From assembly GCA_937980645.1 (NCBI GenBank), contig CALJPQ010000019.1, positions 61,858 through 125,857 on the forward strand: a DNA stretch of 64,000 bases. The letters run 5' to 3'. The notes under the pieces are model-generated. The model was not told the DNA's origin. It saw only the letters and a program-made list of their open reading frames with translations, and did no database searches. Both the position numbers and the translations under genes were made by a program. Within the stretch, counting starts at the first letter, position 1. Each line of letters begins with the position of its first letter. Shown one piece after another: positions 36,908 through 46,090 of the stretch. The DNA is from an uncultured Saprospiraceae bacterium (GTDB lineage Bacteria; Bacteroidota; Bacteroidia; Chitinophagales; Saprospiraceae).

Positions 36908-39487
36908 TTACAGCCAGCGCACTAAGGGGAAATCCTGTCGGTGCGCCAGCAGGGGATGCTTCGGGAAAAGCCTGAAGCCGTATTCGAAGACACCCGCTTT
37001 TTGGGGCGTAAAGTTACACGAATAGGTGGCGACGGAGCCTTTTTGGTGTTCGAGTTCGAGTTCCTGGATTTCGACCAATTCCAGTTCGGTTTCGGTGCGG
37101 CGGCGCAGGAAGACGACCTCCACACCGACGTCGGAGGAGCTGAGGGTTTGAAGGTTCAGCGTAACACGGGCCTCAAAGGGCGCGCCCAGAGGTAGTGGAT
37201 AATTATAGGTGTCGGGCGCTTCGAGCGACACGAGGTCTATGGAGAGCCAGGCGCGGCGGATGCGATTTTTCCAGTCCACCAATTCGCGTAGGGAGTGGTA
37301 CTGGTTTTTGACCAGCCGCTGGCTGCGCTTCCACAACTTGCCGTAGTAGAGATTGTCGTAGTCGTCGAGCATTCGCTTCATGACGAAGCGCGGCGCGATT
37401 TCTGCGATGTTTTTTTTGACAAAGCTCATCCACTTTGGGCTGAAGCCCTGGTCGTTGTGCTCGAAGTAGGCAGGTATGATTTCGGTTTCGAGGGTGTTGT
37501 AGATGGTCTCAGCGTCGAGTTCGTTTTGGAGCGCGGGGTCGGTGTAGGTTTCGTGTTCGGGCAAGGCCCATCCGGCGCCGGGGCGGTATCCTTCCAGCCA
37601 CCATCCGTCGAGGACGGAGAAGTTGAGGACGCCGTTGAGGACGGCTTTCATGCCGCTGGTGCCGCTGGCTTCTTTGGGGCGGGTGGGGGTGTTGAGCCAG
37701 ACGTCCACGCCCTGCACCAGCAATTTGGCCATTTCCATGCCGTAATTTTCTAAGAAGATGACCTTGCCGAGGAAGGCGGGGTTTTTGGTGGTGTTGTAGA
37801 TGAGCCGGATAAATTCCTGCCCGCCTTTGTCGGCGGGGTGGGCCTTGCCGGCGAACAGGAACAAGACGGGCCGGTCGGGGTTGTTCACGATTTCGGCCAG
37901 GCGCTCTTCATTGGTAAAGAGCAAGGTGGCGCGTTTGTAAGTGGCGAAACGCCGGGCGAAGCCGATGACTAAGGCGTTTTCCTGTATGGCGTTGGTGATT
38001 TCAAAGACCGTACGCGGGTTTTCACCGCGGCGCGTCAGGTCTTCGCGCAGGGAGCGGCGCACCCAGTCTAAGAGGCGTTTTTTGAGTGCTTTGCGCAGGC
38101 CGTTGATTGTCTCGTCGGAGACGTCGTAGATTTTGGCCCACAGTTGCGGGTCGCTCTGGTGCTGCTCAAAATCGGGGCCAAAGGTCTGGCGGTAGAGGGC
38201 GTCCCACTCCGGGGCGGTCCAGGTGTTGTAGTGGACGCTGTTGGTTACGTGGCCGATGTGGATTTCGGCGTAGTTGTAGTCAGGGTAGAGTTCGTTGAAC
38301 ATGCGCCGGCTGACCTCGCCGTGCAGGCGGCTGACGCCGTTGGCTTCGGAGGAGGTGCGCAGGGCAAAGTGGCTCATCGAGAAAGGCTCACTGGCGTCTT
38401 GGGGCACTATTCGGCCCATGGCGATGAAAGTATCCCACGGGATATCCAGTTCGTACACGTAGTTGAACAGATAGTTGCGCAGCAGCGTCTCTGGGAAGGC
38501 ATCGTGTCCGGCGGGTACGGGTGTGTGGGTGGTAAACAGTTGGGTAGCGCGCACAATTTCGAGGGCCTCGTCGAAGGAGAATTGCTGTTCCTTGATGTAA
38601 TAGCGCAGGCGCTCTAAACCCAAGAAGGCCGCATGGCCCTCGTTGAGGTGGTAGAGTTCGGGCCTCATTTGGAGGGCTTTGAGTAGTCGAGCGCCGCCGA
38701 CGCCGAGCAGGATTTCCTGCTTCAGGCGATGTTCGTTGTCGCCGCCGTAAAGCTGGTGCGTCAGGCTGCGGTCTTCCCAGAGGTTGTCGTCAATGTCGGT
38801 ATCGAGCAAATACAATGGGATGCGTCCGACGTTGAGCAGCCACACTTTAGCCCAAACCGTGCGCTGGCCAAGGGTAACGCTTACCTTAATCCACTCGCCG
38901 CGCGAGTCGCGTACAGGGATTAGGGGCATCTGGGTGAACTTGGCCGCCTCCAGCTGGTGTATTTGCTCACCGTGTAGCGAAAGGGTTTGCTGAAAATAGC
39001 CGTATCGGTACAGCAGCCCTACTGCGATCATGGGGAAGCATCGGTCGCTGGCCTCTTTGAGGTAGTCGCCAGCCAATACGCCCAAGCCGCCCGAGTACAG
39101 GCGCAGGCTCTGGTGCAGGCCGTACTCCATGCAGAAATAGGCCACCTGCGGATTTGTGCGCTCGGGCTTCTGCTCTATATAAGCTCGAAACTGCTGAAGC
39201 ACCCGCTCCATGCGCGCCATGAAGTTTGCATCCTTCAGCAAGGCCTGCGCCTGCTCGATGTTCAGGTTGTCCAGAAGGGCTAAAGGGTTGTAATTCAGCC
39301 GCTCAAACTGGAGTGGGTCTATGGACTGAAACAATTCGATAGCCTCGTAATGCCACGACCACCACAGGTTGTGTGCCAGGTCGCGCAGGGGCATCAATTC
39401 GGCTGGAAGGGTGGGTTCTATGAAAATGCGCTTGAGCTTCGATGTGCTTTCGGTCAAATCGCCTACGATGGCTGGATGATGGGTCAT
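36908..39487 (-). CDS. glgP: alpha-glucan phosphorylase
   Basis: 859 aa from the ATG at 39487 (an in-frame ATG six codons upstream also exists). It has the DUF3417 N-terminal domain (LRDLAHNLWWSWHYEAIELF) of the Thermotoga-type glucan phosphorylases. The catalytic domain contains VAYFCMEYGLHQSLRLYSGG, LNEGHAAFLGLERL and the pyridoxal-phosphate lysine K614 in EASGTSGMKAVLNG. It releases glucose-1-phosphate from glycogen or maltodextrin in the cytoplasm. Together with the GH31 enzyme and ROK kinase elsewhere in the window it supports alpha-glucan metabolism, though these genes are not clustered. A near-consensus -7 box (TACCTTCG on the minus strand) is at 39515-39522. Confidence 0.93.
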   Translation of the reverse strand: MTHHPAIVGDLTESTSKLKRIFIEPTLPAELMPLRDLAHNLWWSWHYEAIELFQSIDPLQFERLNYNPLALLDNLNIEQAQALLKDANFMARMERVLQQFRAYIEQKPERTNPQVAYFCMEYGLHQSLRLYSGGLGVLAGDYLKEASDRCFPMIAVGLLYRYGYFQQTLSLHGEQIHQLEAAKFTQMPLIPVRDSRGEWIKVSVTLGQRTVWAKVWLLNVGRIPLYLLDTDIDDNLWEDRSLTHQLYGGDNEHRLKQEILLGVGGARLLKALQMRPELYHLNEGHAAFLGLERLRYYIKEQQFSFDEALEIVRATQLFTTHTPVPAGHDAFPETLLRNYLFNYVYELDIPWDTFIAMGRIVPQDASEPFSMSHFALRTSSEANGVSRLHGEVSRRMFNELYPDYNYAEIHIGHVTNSVHYNTWTAPEWDALYRQTFGPDFEQHQSDPQLWAKIYDVSDETINGLRKALKKRLLDWVRRSLREDLTRRGENPRTVFEITNAIQENALVIGFARRFATYKRATLLFTNEERLAEIVNNPDRPVLFLFAGKAHPADKGGQEFIRLIYNTTKNPAFLGKVIFLENYGMEMAKLLVQGVDVWLNTPTRPKEASGTSGMKAVLNGVLNFSVLDGWWLEGYRPGAGWALPEHETYTDPALQNELDAETIYNTLETEIIPAYFEHNDQGFSPKWMSFVKKNIAEIAPRFVMKRMLDDYDNLYYGKLWKRSQRLVKNQYHSLRELVDWKNRIRRAWLSIDLVSLEAPDTYNYPLPLGAPFEARVTLNLQTLSSSDVGVEVVFLRRRTETELELVEIQELELEHQKGSVATYSCNFTPQKAGVFEYGFRLFPKHPLLAHRQDFPLVRWL

Positions 39488-39569
39488 ACAAACGAGATTT
39501 TGCAATGAGACGTGCGAAGGTAAGGCGACTCTGACGCCCTGACGACGTTCGGGCCGCGCTACAACAGGT

Positions 39570-39577
39570 TAAATTTG
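39570..39577 (+). promoter_or_regulatory. TAnnTTTG -7 promoter box
   Basis: TAAATTTG fits the consensus, 44 bp before the T9SS cargo gene. A GTTC at 39547-39550 lies near the expected -33 position. Confidence 0.45.
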
Positions 39578-39621
39578 CTCCACCCTTTTTTGTTTCACCC
39601 ACACGCCACTTTTCCCTAAGT

Positions 39622-42600
39622 ATGAAACGCCCAGTTGTTTTACTCTTCGCTGCCGCGTTCGCGACGAACGCTTTAGCCCAGACACCGCAAACCTCGTTGA
39701 CCAGCGCAGACCAGTCCTTTCTGCTCAAAGTCAATAATGTAGATGCCGGAAGTGCCATTTGTCCGGCACCCGATGGCAATCTGTACGTCATCGGTGCTAC
39801 CGATGCCGACATGGTCATCCTGAAGGTAACGCCTCAAGGCCAGGTGCTCTCGGCCGATTATGTGGGCGTCGGGCAAGGCACACCCGTGTATCCGATGAGT
39901 GCCATCACCGACTCGGAGGGCAAAATCGCTATTATGGGACGCAATCAACCTTCGCTCAACGCCCGTAGCTTCATCCTGCGCTACGACCCCGTCTTGCGCA
40001 CCACCCTGTGGGCCAGAATATCGGAACAAAACCTCTTCAGCGCCGGCGCCATCGCGGACCTGCCCGCCGAAAATGCGTATGCCGTAGCCTTCTCGGCCTT
40101 CTCGGTGGAAATGGTCAAGATCAGCCGCCTCAATGGCGTCATTCTCCCCGGGTCGGCATTTGGCTATCAGGTGGACAGCATCACCGTGCCCAAACGCATT
40201 GCCGTGCATCAGGGCAATGTGTACGTCGTGGGCGCGCATTGGGAGAAGGCCTCTCCCACGCAGTACCAGGGCTTCATGCCGTTCGTTGCACGTGCATCGC
40301 TGAGCAGTGGCTTCGTCGCCTGGGCCAAGGGCAGCCCTGTGGCGCCTATGCCGGGCTTTCCCACGGGTATGGAGGCCAAAGATGTCGTCGTCGAGGATGG
40401 CGCCGTGTACTCCGTATTTGGCGGCGTCATCAACGGAGGCGACCGGGTCTATTTGCAAAAACACGACCTGACAAATGGCAACCTGCTCTGGCTGCGAGAG
40501 CTGAACCTGCCGTTTGCCTCTATTACGGCCAAAAACCTGATTTCGGTGCCCGACGGCTTTGTGTTCTTCGGCTACAACACAGCGGGCATTATTGTGAAAT
40601 TAGACAAAGAAGGCGAAGTGCAATGGGCATACCGGACTAACTTCTCCTTTTCGGGCGATTTTATAGAAAACCACTACCAGGCCATCGTCCATGATGGTGC
40701 GCTGTACGTTACCGGAAAAATGTATAGCCCTTCCCTTCAGCCGGCCAGTATGTTTGTGCTGAGAGTGGACTTAGACGGCAATATCGCCCAAACATGCGAC
40801 TGGTTCTCAGAGTCCCCGGTAACCTCCGTTTTGGTTGCTGACGACGGCCCGCGCAACCCGAAAATTATCGTGCCCAGTTTTCCGATGTTCATCCTGAACT
40901 GGCCGGTGAGCCCGCCGGTGAAATTCATTGCTCAGACCACGATGCTGTGTGGCCCCACAGGTACCTGCGCCGATCTGACTTTCCAGGTGGATGGAACGGT
41001 TTGCGATGCTGGAGCCACAGCACTTACCTATACCGTCTGCAACGAAGGCACTGCCGAAGCCAGCAGCGATGTTCAGGTATGGTTCTACCCACAGAACCCC
41101 ACTGTGGCCAGCACCACTGCGCTGGGCAGCATTACCCTGACGCTTGAACCACCGCTGGCCCCAGGCGAATGCCGTAGCGGCCAACTCGCCGGCCTCTCAT
41201 GGCTGAACCCCAACCAGACGCAAACGGTTTTCAGCATCATCAACTACGACAACTCGCTGACCACGCCCTTCACCCTGAGCAGCCTGCCCACGACCGACCT
41301 GGAAGAATGCGCCTACGACAACAACCTTTCTTCCGCTCAACTCACCTGGCCTCCTGCACTCCCCCTTGACTTAGGCCCCGACCGCATCCTGTGCGAAAAA
41401 ACCTCGGCTACCTTCGACGCCGGGCCAGGCTTTGTGCAATACCTGTGGCAGGACGGGTCCACCGGCCAGACCTTCACTGCCACCGAACCGGGCCTGTACT
41501 ATTGGGTGGAAGCCACCGACGCCTGCGGACGTACCCAGCGCGACTCGGCGTTCTTCACCTTCAGCCTGCTGCCCGACACGCGCTTCGGCGACACCGTCAT
41601 CTGCCCCGGTCAGGCCGTACTGTACGCAGCCCCAGGCTTCAGCCAATACCAGTGGGCACCGGCCACGGGGCTTAGTTGCACCACATGCCCCGAGGTCATC
41701 GCCCAGCCCAGTATGCCCACCACCTACACGCTGCTGGCCACCGACTCGCTGGGCTGCACCCTGCGCGATACGTTCACCATTGACTTCCAGCCCAGCCAGC
41801 CCGCGCTGCAATGCCCGCCCAACGTCAGCGTCAGCACAGCCCCGGGCGCGACGACGGCGGTGGTCAATTATGCCAACCCTGTGGCCACCACCAACTGCCC
41901 TTGCGGCCCGGCGGCGTGGGCCCTGACGCAAGGGCTACCCAGCGGTGCAGCCTTCCCACTGGGCCTAACCACCATCTGCTTTGGCGCCGAAGACGGCTGT
42001 GTGAGCCAGACGAGCTGCTGCTTCACCGTCAGTGTAACGGCCACGCCTGCCGAAGACCAGCCCTGCGAGGTGAAGGAGACGCCGTGCGTACGCTTTGAGA
42101 TACTGCGCATTACGCGCAACACTAAAGGCGACAAAACGTATCGGATGCGCTTGGTTAACAAGTGCGCCGCCGAGTTGGTCAGCGTTGCTTATCAGCTACC
42201 GCAGGGCATTGTGGCCAAAGCGCCGGCCAACGGCGGCACGTACACGGCACCCAGCGGCCGGGCGTATGCGGTGCGCAATCCGCATCTTTCGCCGCAGCGC
42301 TCCATTCGCTTTAGCAGTCTCGGCGCGGGCATAGCGTTGGGGGCTGCCGACATTTTCGAGTACACGCTGCCGCCGCAGGCCGATCCGCAGTACATCTACG
42401 CGCTGGCGCGATTGGCGCCGAACACATACGTGGAGACCCACCTGAACGTGTTTGGGTGTCCGGTGCAGCAGATACAAACGCTACTGGACGGCGATGAGGG
42501 GGCCAATGAGCGCAGCCGCGACGCGGTGGCCCCGACGGGCGCGCTGGCGGTATTTCCCAACCCGGCTGCCGACCGTCTGCATGTAAACGTTACGGCCTTT

Positions 42601-42783
42601 GCACCCGGGCCGATGCGCATCCAGGTTACGGATGCGCTGGGTCGCCTGCTGTGGGACGACGCCAACGCTCCCGCAGGCGCGCTTTACACCCTGTGGCTGC
42701 CTACACACTGGCCCGCGGGCGTCTATCACCTGACGGCACTGCTGCCCGACGGACAACGCCTCTCGACGCGGTTTGTGAAATAA
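39622..42783 (+). CDS. large multidomain T9SS-secreted protein
   Basis: 1053 aa. Signal peptide (FATNALAQ, 13-20). Residues about 20-440 form repeated blade-like strands (LYVIGATDADMVILKVTPQG and similar), probably a beta-propeller. Next come a CARDB-like domain (about 450-560, TYTVCNEGTAEASSDVQVW), two PKD-like domains (LDLGPDRILCEKTSATFDAG; DTVICPGQAVLYAAPGFSQY) and a HYR-like domain (LQCPPNVSVSTAPGATTAVV). A Cys-containing domain follows. The T9SS type A sorting domain at the end begins AVFPNPAADRLHV and ends RLSTRFVK. It is expected on the cell surface or released, for adhesion or glycan contact. Confidence 0.88.
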   Translation: MKRPVVLLFAAAFATNALAQTPQTSLTSADQSFLLKVNNVDAGSAICPAPDGNLYVIGATDADMVILKVTPQGQVLSADYVGVGQGTPVYPMSAITDSEGKIAIMGRNQPSLNARSFILRYDPVLRTTLWARISEQNLFSAGAIADLPAENAYAVAFSAFSVEMVKISRLNGVILPGSAFGYQVDSITVPKRIAVHQGNVYVVGAHWEKASPTQYQGFMPFVARASLSSGFVAWAKGSPVAPMPGFPTGMEAKDVVVEDGAVYSVFGGVINGGDRVYLQKHDLTNGNLLWLRELNLPFASITAKNLISVPDGFVFFGYNTAGIIVKLDKEGEVQWAYRTNFSFSGDFIENHYQAIVHDGALYVTGKMYSPSLQPASMFVLRVDLDGNIAQTCDWFSESPVTSVLVADDGPRNPKIIVPSFPMFILNWPVSPPVKFIAQTTMLCGPTGTCADLTFQVDGTVCDAGATALTYTVCNEGTAEASSDVQVWFYPQNPTVASTTALGSITLTLEPPLAPGECRSGQLAGLSWLNPNQTQTVFSIINYDNSLTTPFTLSSLPTTDLEECAYDNNLSSAQLTWPPALPLDLGPDRILCEKTSATFDAGPGFVQYLWQDGSTGQTFTATEPGLYYWVEATDACGRTQRDSAFFTFSLLPDTRFGDTVICPGQAVLYAAPGFSQYQWAPATGLSCTTCPEVIAQPSMPTTYTLLATDSLGCTLRDTFTIDFQPSQPALQCPPNVSVSTAPGATTAVVNYANPVATTNCPCGPAAWALTQGLPSGAAFPLGLTTICFGAEDGCVSQTSCCFTVSVTATPAEDQPCEVKETPCVRFEILRITRNTKGDKTYRMRLVNKCAAELVSVAYQLPQGIVAKAPANGGTYTAPSGRAYAVRNPHLSPQRSIRFSSLGAGIALGAADIFEYTLPPQADPQYIYALARLAPNTYVETHLNVFGCPVQQIQTLLDGDEGANERSRDAVAPTGALAVFPNPAADRLHVNVTAFAPGPMRIQVTDALGRLLWDDANAPAGALYTLWLPTHWPAGVYHLTALLPDGQRLSTRFVK

Positions 42784-42831
42784 TTGGCGCCTGCCCATCG
42801 GCTCAGCACTCGCCATCCGGCGGGGGCGAAC

Positions 42832-42839
42832 TACTTTTG
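42832..42839 (+). promoter_or_regulatory. TAnnTTTG -7 promoter box of the PASTA gene
   Basis: TACTTTTG, exact consensus, directly abutting the hairpin at 42841-42870 and 44 bp before the ATG at 42883. Confidence 0.5.
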
Positions 42840-42840
42840 C

Positions 42841-42879
42841 GCGGCAGCTGTTCCGAAATGCAGCTGCCGCGTTTCTTTT
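42841..42879 (+). terminator. terminator hairpin overlapping the PASTA promoter region
   Basis: Perfect ten-base stem GCGGCAGCTG (42841-42850) with CAGCTGCCGC (42861-42870), followed by GTTTCTTTT. It would end the T9SS cargo transcript 58 bp after its stop. It also lies exactly where transcription from the -7 box at 42832 should begin. Confidence 0.65.
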
Positions 42880-42882
42880 GCC

Positions 42883-43719
42883 ATGATGCAAAAAATATGG
42901 CCTTTCGTTCGGCGCATCGCCTTTGAGGTTTACAGTTTTCTGACGGCCCCCTATGTGGTGCGGAGTTGCCTGTCGCTCATGGCTGCTGTGGGTGGCTTTG
43001 TCTTGCTCACCTTTTGGTGGTTGAAGTGCTACACCAACCACGGTGAGAGTGTCCAGGTGCCCAACTTTGTGGGTATGGGCTTTCGGGAGGCCATCGTGAA
43101 GGCCCATGCGCGCGGTTTTGAGGTAGTCATCAACGACTCCATTTATGTGCTCGGCAAACCGCCGGGCGTGGTGTTGCTGCAAAATCCGAAGCCGGAGAGC
43201 CGCGTCAAAGAGGGGCGCACGATTTATCTGACGGTGGCTAAGCGCAACCCCGACATTGTGCGGCTGCCCAATTTGGTGGGCAACGATGACTACGAGCTAT
43301 ACAGCCGCAAGTGCCTGCGCCTGGGGCTGAAGCCCCGCGTTATTGCGCGCATCGCTGACCCTAAGCTGGCGCCCAACACCATCGTGGCTGTGCTCTTCCG
43401 CGGCGATACGATTACGGAGGCCATTCGTTACGGCTATGAGGTGGAGATGGGGTCGGAAATAGACTTCGTCGTTTCGGAGCAGATTGCCCTGGTCGTCGAG
43501 ATACCTGACTGCGTGTGCCTAACCTACGACGCTGCACGCTTTCTGCTCAGTGCCAGCAACCTCAATGTGGGCGCCGTCATCAGCGACGGTACGGTGGTAG
43601 ACCAGATGTCGGCCTATGTATGGCGCCAATCGCCACCCTACGATCCCAACGGCACCATGCGCGTAGGCGAACAGGTGGACCTCTATCTGACGCAAGAACT
43701 CCCCGCCAGCTGCCGATAA
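42883..43719 (+). CDS. membrane-anchored PASTA-domain protein
   Basis: 278 aa from the ATG at 42883 (a second Met follows at once). One transmembrane helix at about 28-48 is followed by three PASTA-type repeats. The first begins VQVPNFVGMGFREAIVKA, the second VRLPNLVGNDDYELYSRK and the third VEIPDCVCLTYDAARFLL. PASTA domains bind muropeptides or lipid II. No kinase or transpeptidase domain is fused, as is usual for the stand-alone PASTA proteins of Bacteroidota. The frame extends upstream to 42784, but promoter and terminator positions exclude that start. Confidence 0.85.
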   Translation: MMQKIWPFVRRIAFEVYSFLTAPYVVRSCLSLMAAVGGFVLLTFWWLKCYTNHGESVQVPNFVGMGFREAIVKAHARGFEVVINDSIYVLGKPPGVVLLQNPKPESRVKEGRTIYLTVAKRNPDIVRLPNLVGNDDYELYSRKCLRLGLKPRVIARIADPKLAPNTIVAVLFRGDTITEAIRYGYEVEMGSEIDFVVSEQIALVVEIPDCVCLTYDAARFLLSASNLNVGAVISDGTVVDQMSAYVWRQSPPYDPNGTMRVGEQVDLYLTQELPASCR

Positions 43720-43765
43720 CCCCCGTAACCGCCAAACTTGTTTGGCCCTCCGCTCCGAAAAACAA

Positions 43766-43798
43766 GCGCGGCTGCATGCCTTTCGCACACAGCCGCGC
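43766..43798. terminator. bidirectional terminator
   Basis: GCGCGGCTG (43766-43774) pairs with CAGCCGCGC (43790-43798) between the convergent PASTA and lipoprotein genes. Confidence 0.65.
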
Positions 43799-43825
43799 CT
43801 TGCAAAGAACCTTCTCACCCTAACC

Positions 43826-44632
43826 TCAGCGGCGCAGGCGCACTACAATCACTTCGCCGTTGGGCAGTGTCAGGCGCGCGAAGCGGTCGCACGTTCCGTT
43901 GCCAAAATCAAGCGTAGAGGTCTTGCCGTCTCGGGTGAACTGGATAGTTCCTTGCACAATCCAGCGGCAATTGCCGCGCTTGACAAGCGGCTCGGTGATG
44001 GTAGCCGAGAAGGATTTGCCGTTGCGGTTGGTGCCCGAGGAGTTGCCGGTGATGCTCCACACGTTGTCCCAGTGGGTGGGTGTGGCGCCTCCCTGCACTA
44101 GGGTGGCAGTGTGTGTGTGGTTCCACGTGCTGAAGGTGCCGTCCGGGTAGGTCAGTTTCATGTCGGTGGCTGTGCGGGTGAACGACCAGTTTCCGTTGGC
44201 GTCTTTGCCGTTATTTTTCCAGGTTTTGGTGCCTTCCACGCGCACATCGTCCACGTAGAAGTTGTCGAACGTTTTGGTGCGCTGGGCGCCGGCGGTGAAC
44301 ATTTCGGCCGTTTGGGTAATGATGATTTTGCCCTTGAGGAGGTGTTCGCCGTTGGGGCCGGGGCAGCCTGTGGTGCCGTAGTCAATGGTGATGGTATTGG
44401 GCCAAGTGCCCCAGGGTTGGGCCAGCGTAACGGTAGGGCAGGTGCCGCTACCACCGCGCTCTTCGATAGCAATGTCCACGGCCAGGTCAATTTCGGCGGA
44501 GAGGTCCTCTAAGGCGGCCACGTCTTCGGACGTGAGGACGTCGGCGTCAGTGGCGTCGTCTTTTTTGCAGGCGGGCAGGTAGAGGATGCCTGCCATCAGC
44601 AGTCCGATGAGCAATAGGTTTCGGTACCACAT
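43826..44632 (-). CDS. lipoprotein of unknown function
   Basis: 268 aa from the ATG at 44632. The lipoprotein signal ends in LYLPACKKDD. A short acidic helix (VAALEDLSAEIDLAVDIAIE) precedes a beta-rich domain with repeated Thr/Gly strands such as TITIDYGTTGCPGPNGEHL and GTIQFTRDGKTSTLDFGNG. Four Cys in the mature part could form disulfides. Similar proteins are familiar in Bacteroidota but I know no function. The promoter box at 44675-44682 supports this start. Confidence 0.75.
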   Translation of the reverse strand: MWYRNLLLIGLLMAGILYLPACKKDDATDADVLTSEDVAALEDLSAEIDLAVDIAIEERGGSGTCPTVTLAQPWGTWPNTITIDYGTTGCPGPNGEHLLKGKIIITQTAEMFTAGAQRTKTFDNFYVDDVRVEGTKTWKNNGKDANGNWSFTRTATDMKLTYPDGTFSTWNHTHTATLVQGGATPTHWDNVWSITGNSSGTNRNGKSFSATITEPLVKRGNCRWIVQGTIQFTRDGKTSTLDFGNGTCDRFARLTLPNGEVIVVRLRR

Positions 44633-44674
44633 AGTGCGTAGTCTGTGTTTTTTGATGAATGAAAGAGCTGTTTG

Positions 44675-44682
44675 CAAACATA
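44675..44682 (-). promoter_or_regulatory. TAnnTTTG -7 promoter box
   Basis: TATGTTTG on the minus strand, exact consensus, about 43 bp upstream of the lipoprotein start at 44632. Confidence 0.5.
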
Positions 44683-44793
44683 GTTCATAGACTACCGTCT
44701 GCCTTTGGCGTTTAAACCGCCTGCTCTTAACGGTGTGTTAAAGCATGTGTGCTGAAGGTGTCTGGCGACTTTTGGCGCACTCGGAGAAGAGCA

Positions 44794-44828
44794 AAAGCCG
44801 CTGCCATCTTTCCGACGGCAACGGCTTT
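44794..44828 (-). terminator. terminator of the HTTM-ABC-P-loop cluster
   Basis: AAAGCCG (44794-44800) pairs with CGGCTTT (44822-44828), with inner TGCC/GGCA pairing. On the minus strand a T run continues beyond the hairpin. It lies about 70 bp after the P-loop gene. Confidence 0.6.
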
Positions 44829-44895
44829 GTGTGTAATCGGCTATTGAAATGTCCTGTTTACCCGTCTATCCAGGGACGTTTCTGAGTATTTGTTT

Positions 44896-45990
44896 TCAGG
44901 CGCGGAGCGATCGGGCCAGTTGCGGTTGTACATCGGACCAGATGCCCTCTTCGGCCCAGTTGTGTTCAGGCTCTTCTTGCGTCAGTAGCGGTTTCAGCGT
45001 TTTTTCCTGGAGCAAGTCGGTCAAGCGCAAGACAGGTGTTTGGGTTTGCTCTTGCACTTCGCGAATGAGCAGCTCGCTGGAGGTGAACAGGCCGCTAAGA
45101 GCGAAGGGCTGAATGCCCCATTGGTTGAGCAGCTGCAGGCCATAGAGTGCGCCCATGCTATCGCCGGCGGAGAACAGTACGCCGTGCAAGGTGGAGCGGA
45201 AAGTAGGGTCGCTCAGGAGCATGGCCGTTTCGCGCTGTAAGAGACCGTCTGCAATTTCCATCACCACATATTCTACTTGCGCGCGTCGCCAGCACAGGTG
45301 TACGATGGAATAGTACAGGTCGAGCAGTATTTGCTTGTCGAACAGATAGGTGGACGGGAAGCCGAATTCCGAAAAGTCGGTGGCGAAATGGGCACCGCGG
45401 TCTCGACTCAGGGCGGCATCTTTGGGGAAGGCAGTGCCCGTCAGTTTGGCATAAGCCACGCGCTTGCCTGCGGCACGCAAGCCGCCGCACAACCAGGCTG
45501 CCGAAGTGGTCTTGCCGCTATCCATTGAGGTGCCCACCGACAGGATGACTTTAGCGGGCAGGTCGTGGCGGTTAAAACGCTCCAGTTCCTTCCAACGAAT
45601 GGTGTTGATGACGTTGCCACTGCGCGTGATGGCGTAGCCTTCCAGTTCCAGTTGTGCCGGCGACATTTTGAACAGTGCACTCTTGCTGCGAACCAAACCT
45701 GCCACACCACCGCGACCCAGTAGCTGACATTGACGGGTCGGCGCCTCTGGCACATATCCTTCGTACTGATTGGTGGCATAGCGGTTGCCAAAGGCCAACA
45801 TCACCCGATCGCCTTCAAACAGATAACTGCTCTCACCTTCCGGCGTAATGATGTAACCTCCGTTGGGGTTGACGACTCGAAAGATACCCACATCGCCGGC
45901 TTTTGGGGTGTACTCATCTACCAGTGGCTTACTAATGAAGTACTGGTTAACTCTTTTGCACGTGGCGGCTTTTTTCACTTCAGGATACAT
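44896..45990 (-). CDS. P-loop protein, DUF1611 / dethiobiotin-synthetase-like
   Basis: 364 aa from the ATG at 45990; the long upstream extension overlaps the ABC gene and is not conserved-looking. An N-terminal beta-rich domain (about 15-145) precedes a P-loop NTPase domain. Walker A is GTSMDSGKTT (153-162), and the nucleotide/effector region continues KLTGTAFPKD, GFPSTY and VVMEIADGLLQRE. These match the P-loop half of DUF1611-type proteins and of uncharacterised ATP-binding proteins in actinobacteria. ATP-dependent chemistry is likely; the reaction is unknown. Last gene of a minus-strand cluster, 100 bp after the ABC gene. Confidence 0.7.
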   Translation of the reverse strand: MYPEVKKAATCKRVNQYFISKPLVDEYTPKAGDVGIFRVVNPNGGYIITPEGESSYLFEGDRVMLAFGNRYATNQYEGYVPEAPTRQCQLLGRGGVAGLVRSKSALFKMSPAQLELEGYAITRSGNVINTIRWKELERFNRHDLPAKVILSVGTSMDSGKTTSAAWLCGGLRAAGKRVAYAKLTGTAFPKDAALSRDRGAHFATDFSEFGFPSTYLFDKQILLDLYYSIVHLCWRRAQVEYVVMEIADGLLQRETAMLLSDPTFRSTLHGVLFSAGDSMGALYGLQLLNQWGIQPFALSGLFTSSELLIREVQEQTQTPVLRLTDLLQEKTLKPLLTQEEPEHNWAEEGIWSDVQPQLARSLRA

Positions 45991-46090
45991 AGGACAGGTT
46001 TTTGTTTGTTGTGGAATGCTTTTGACAGCATATCGCGGATAGCGGAAATTGTTACAAGGGCTAAATGAAAAAATAGCGCTTGCACGGGTT

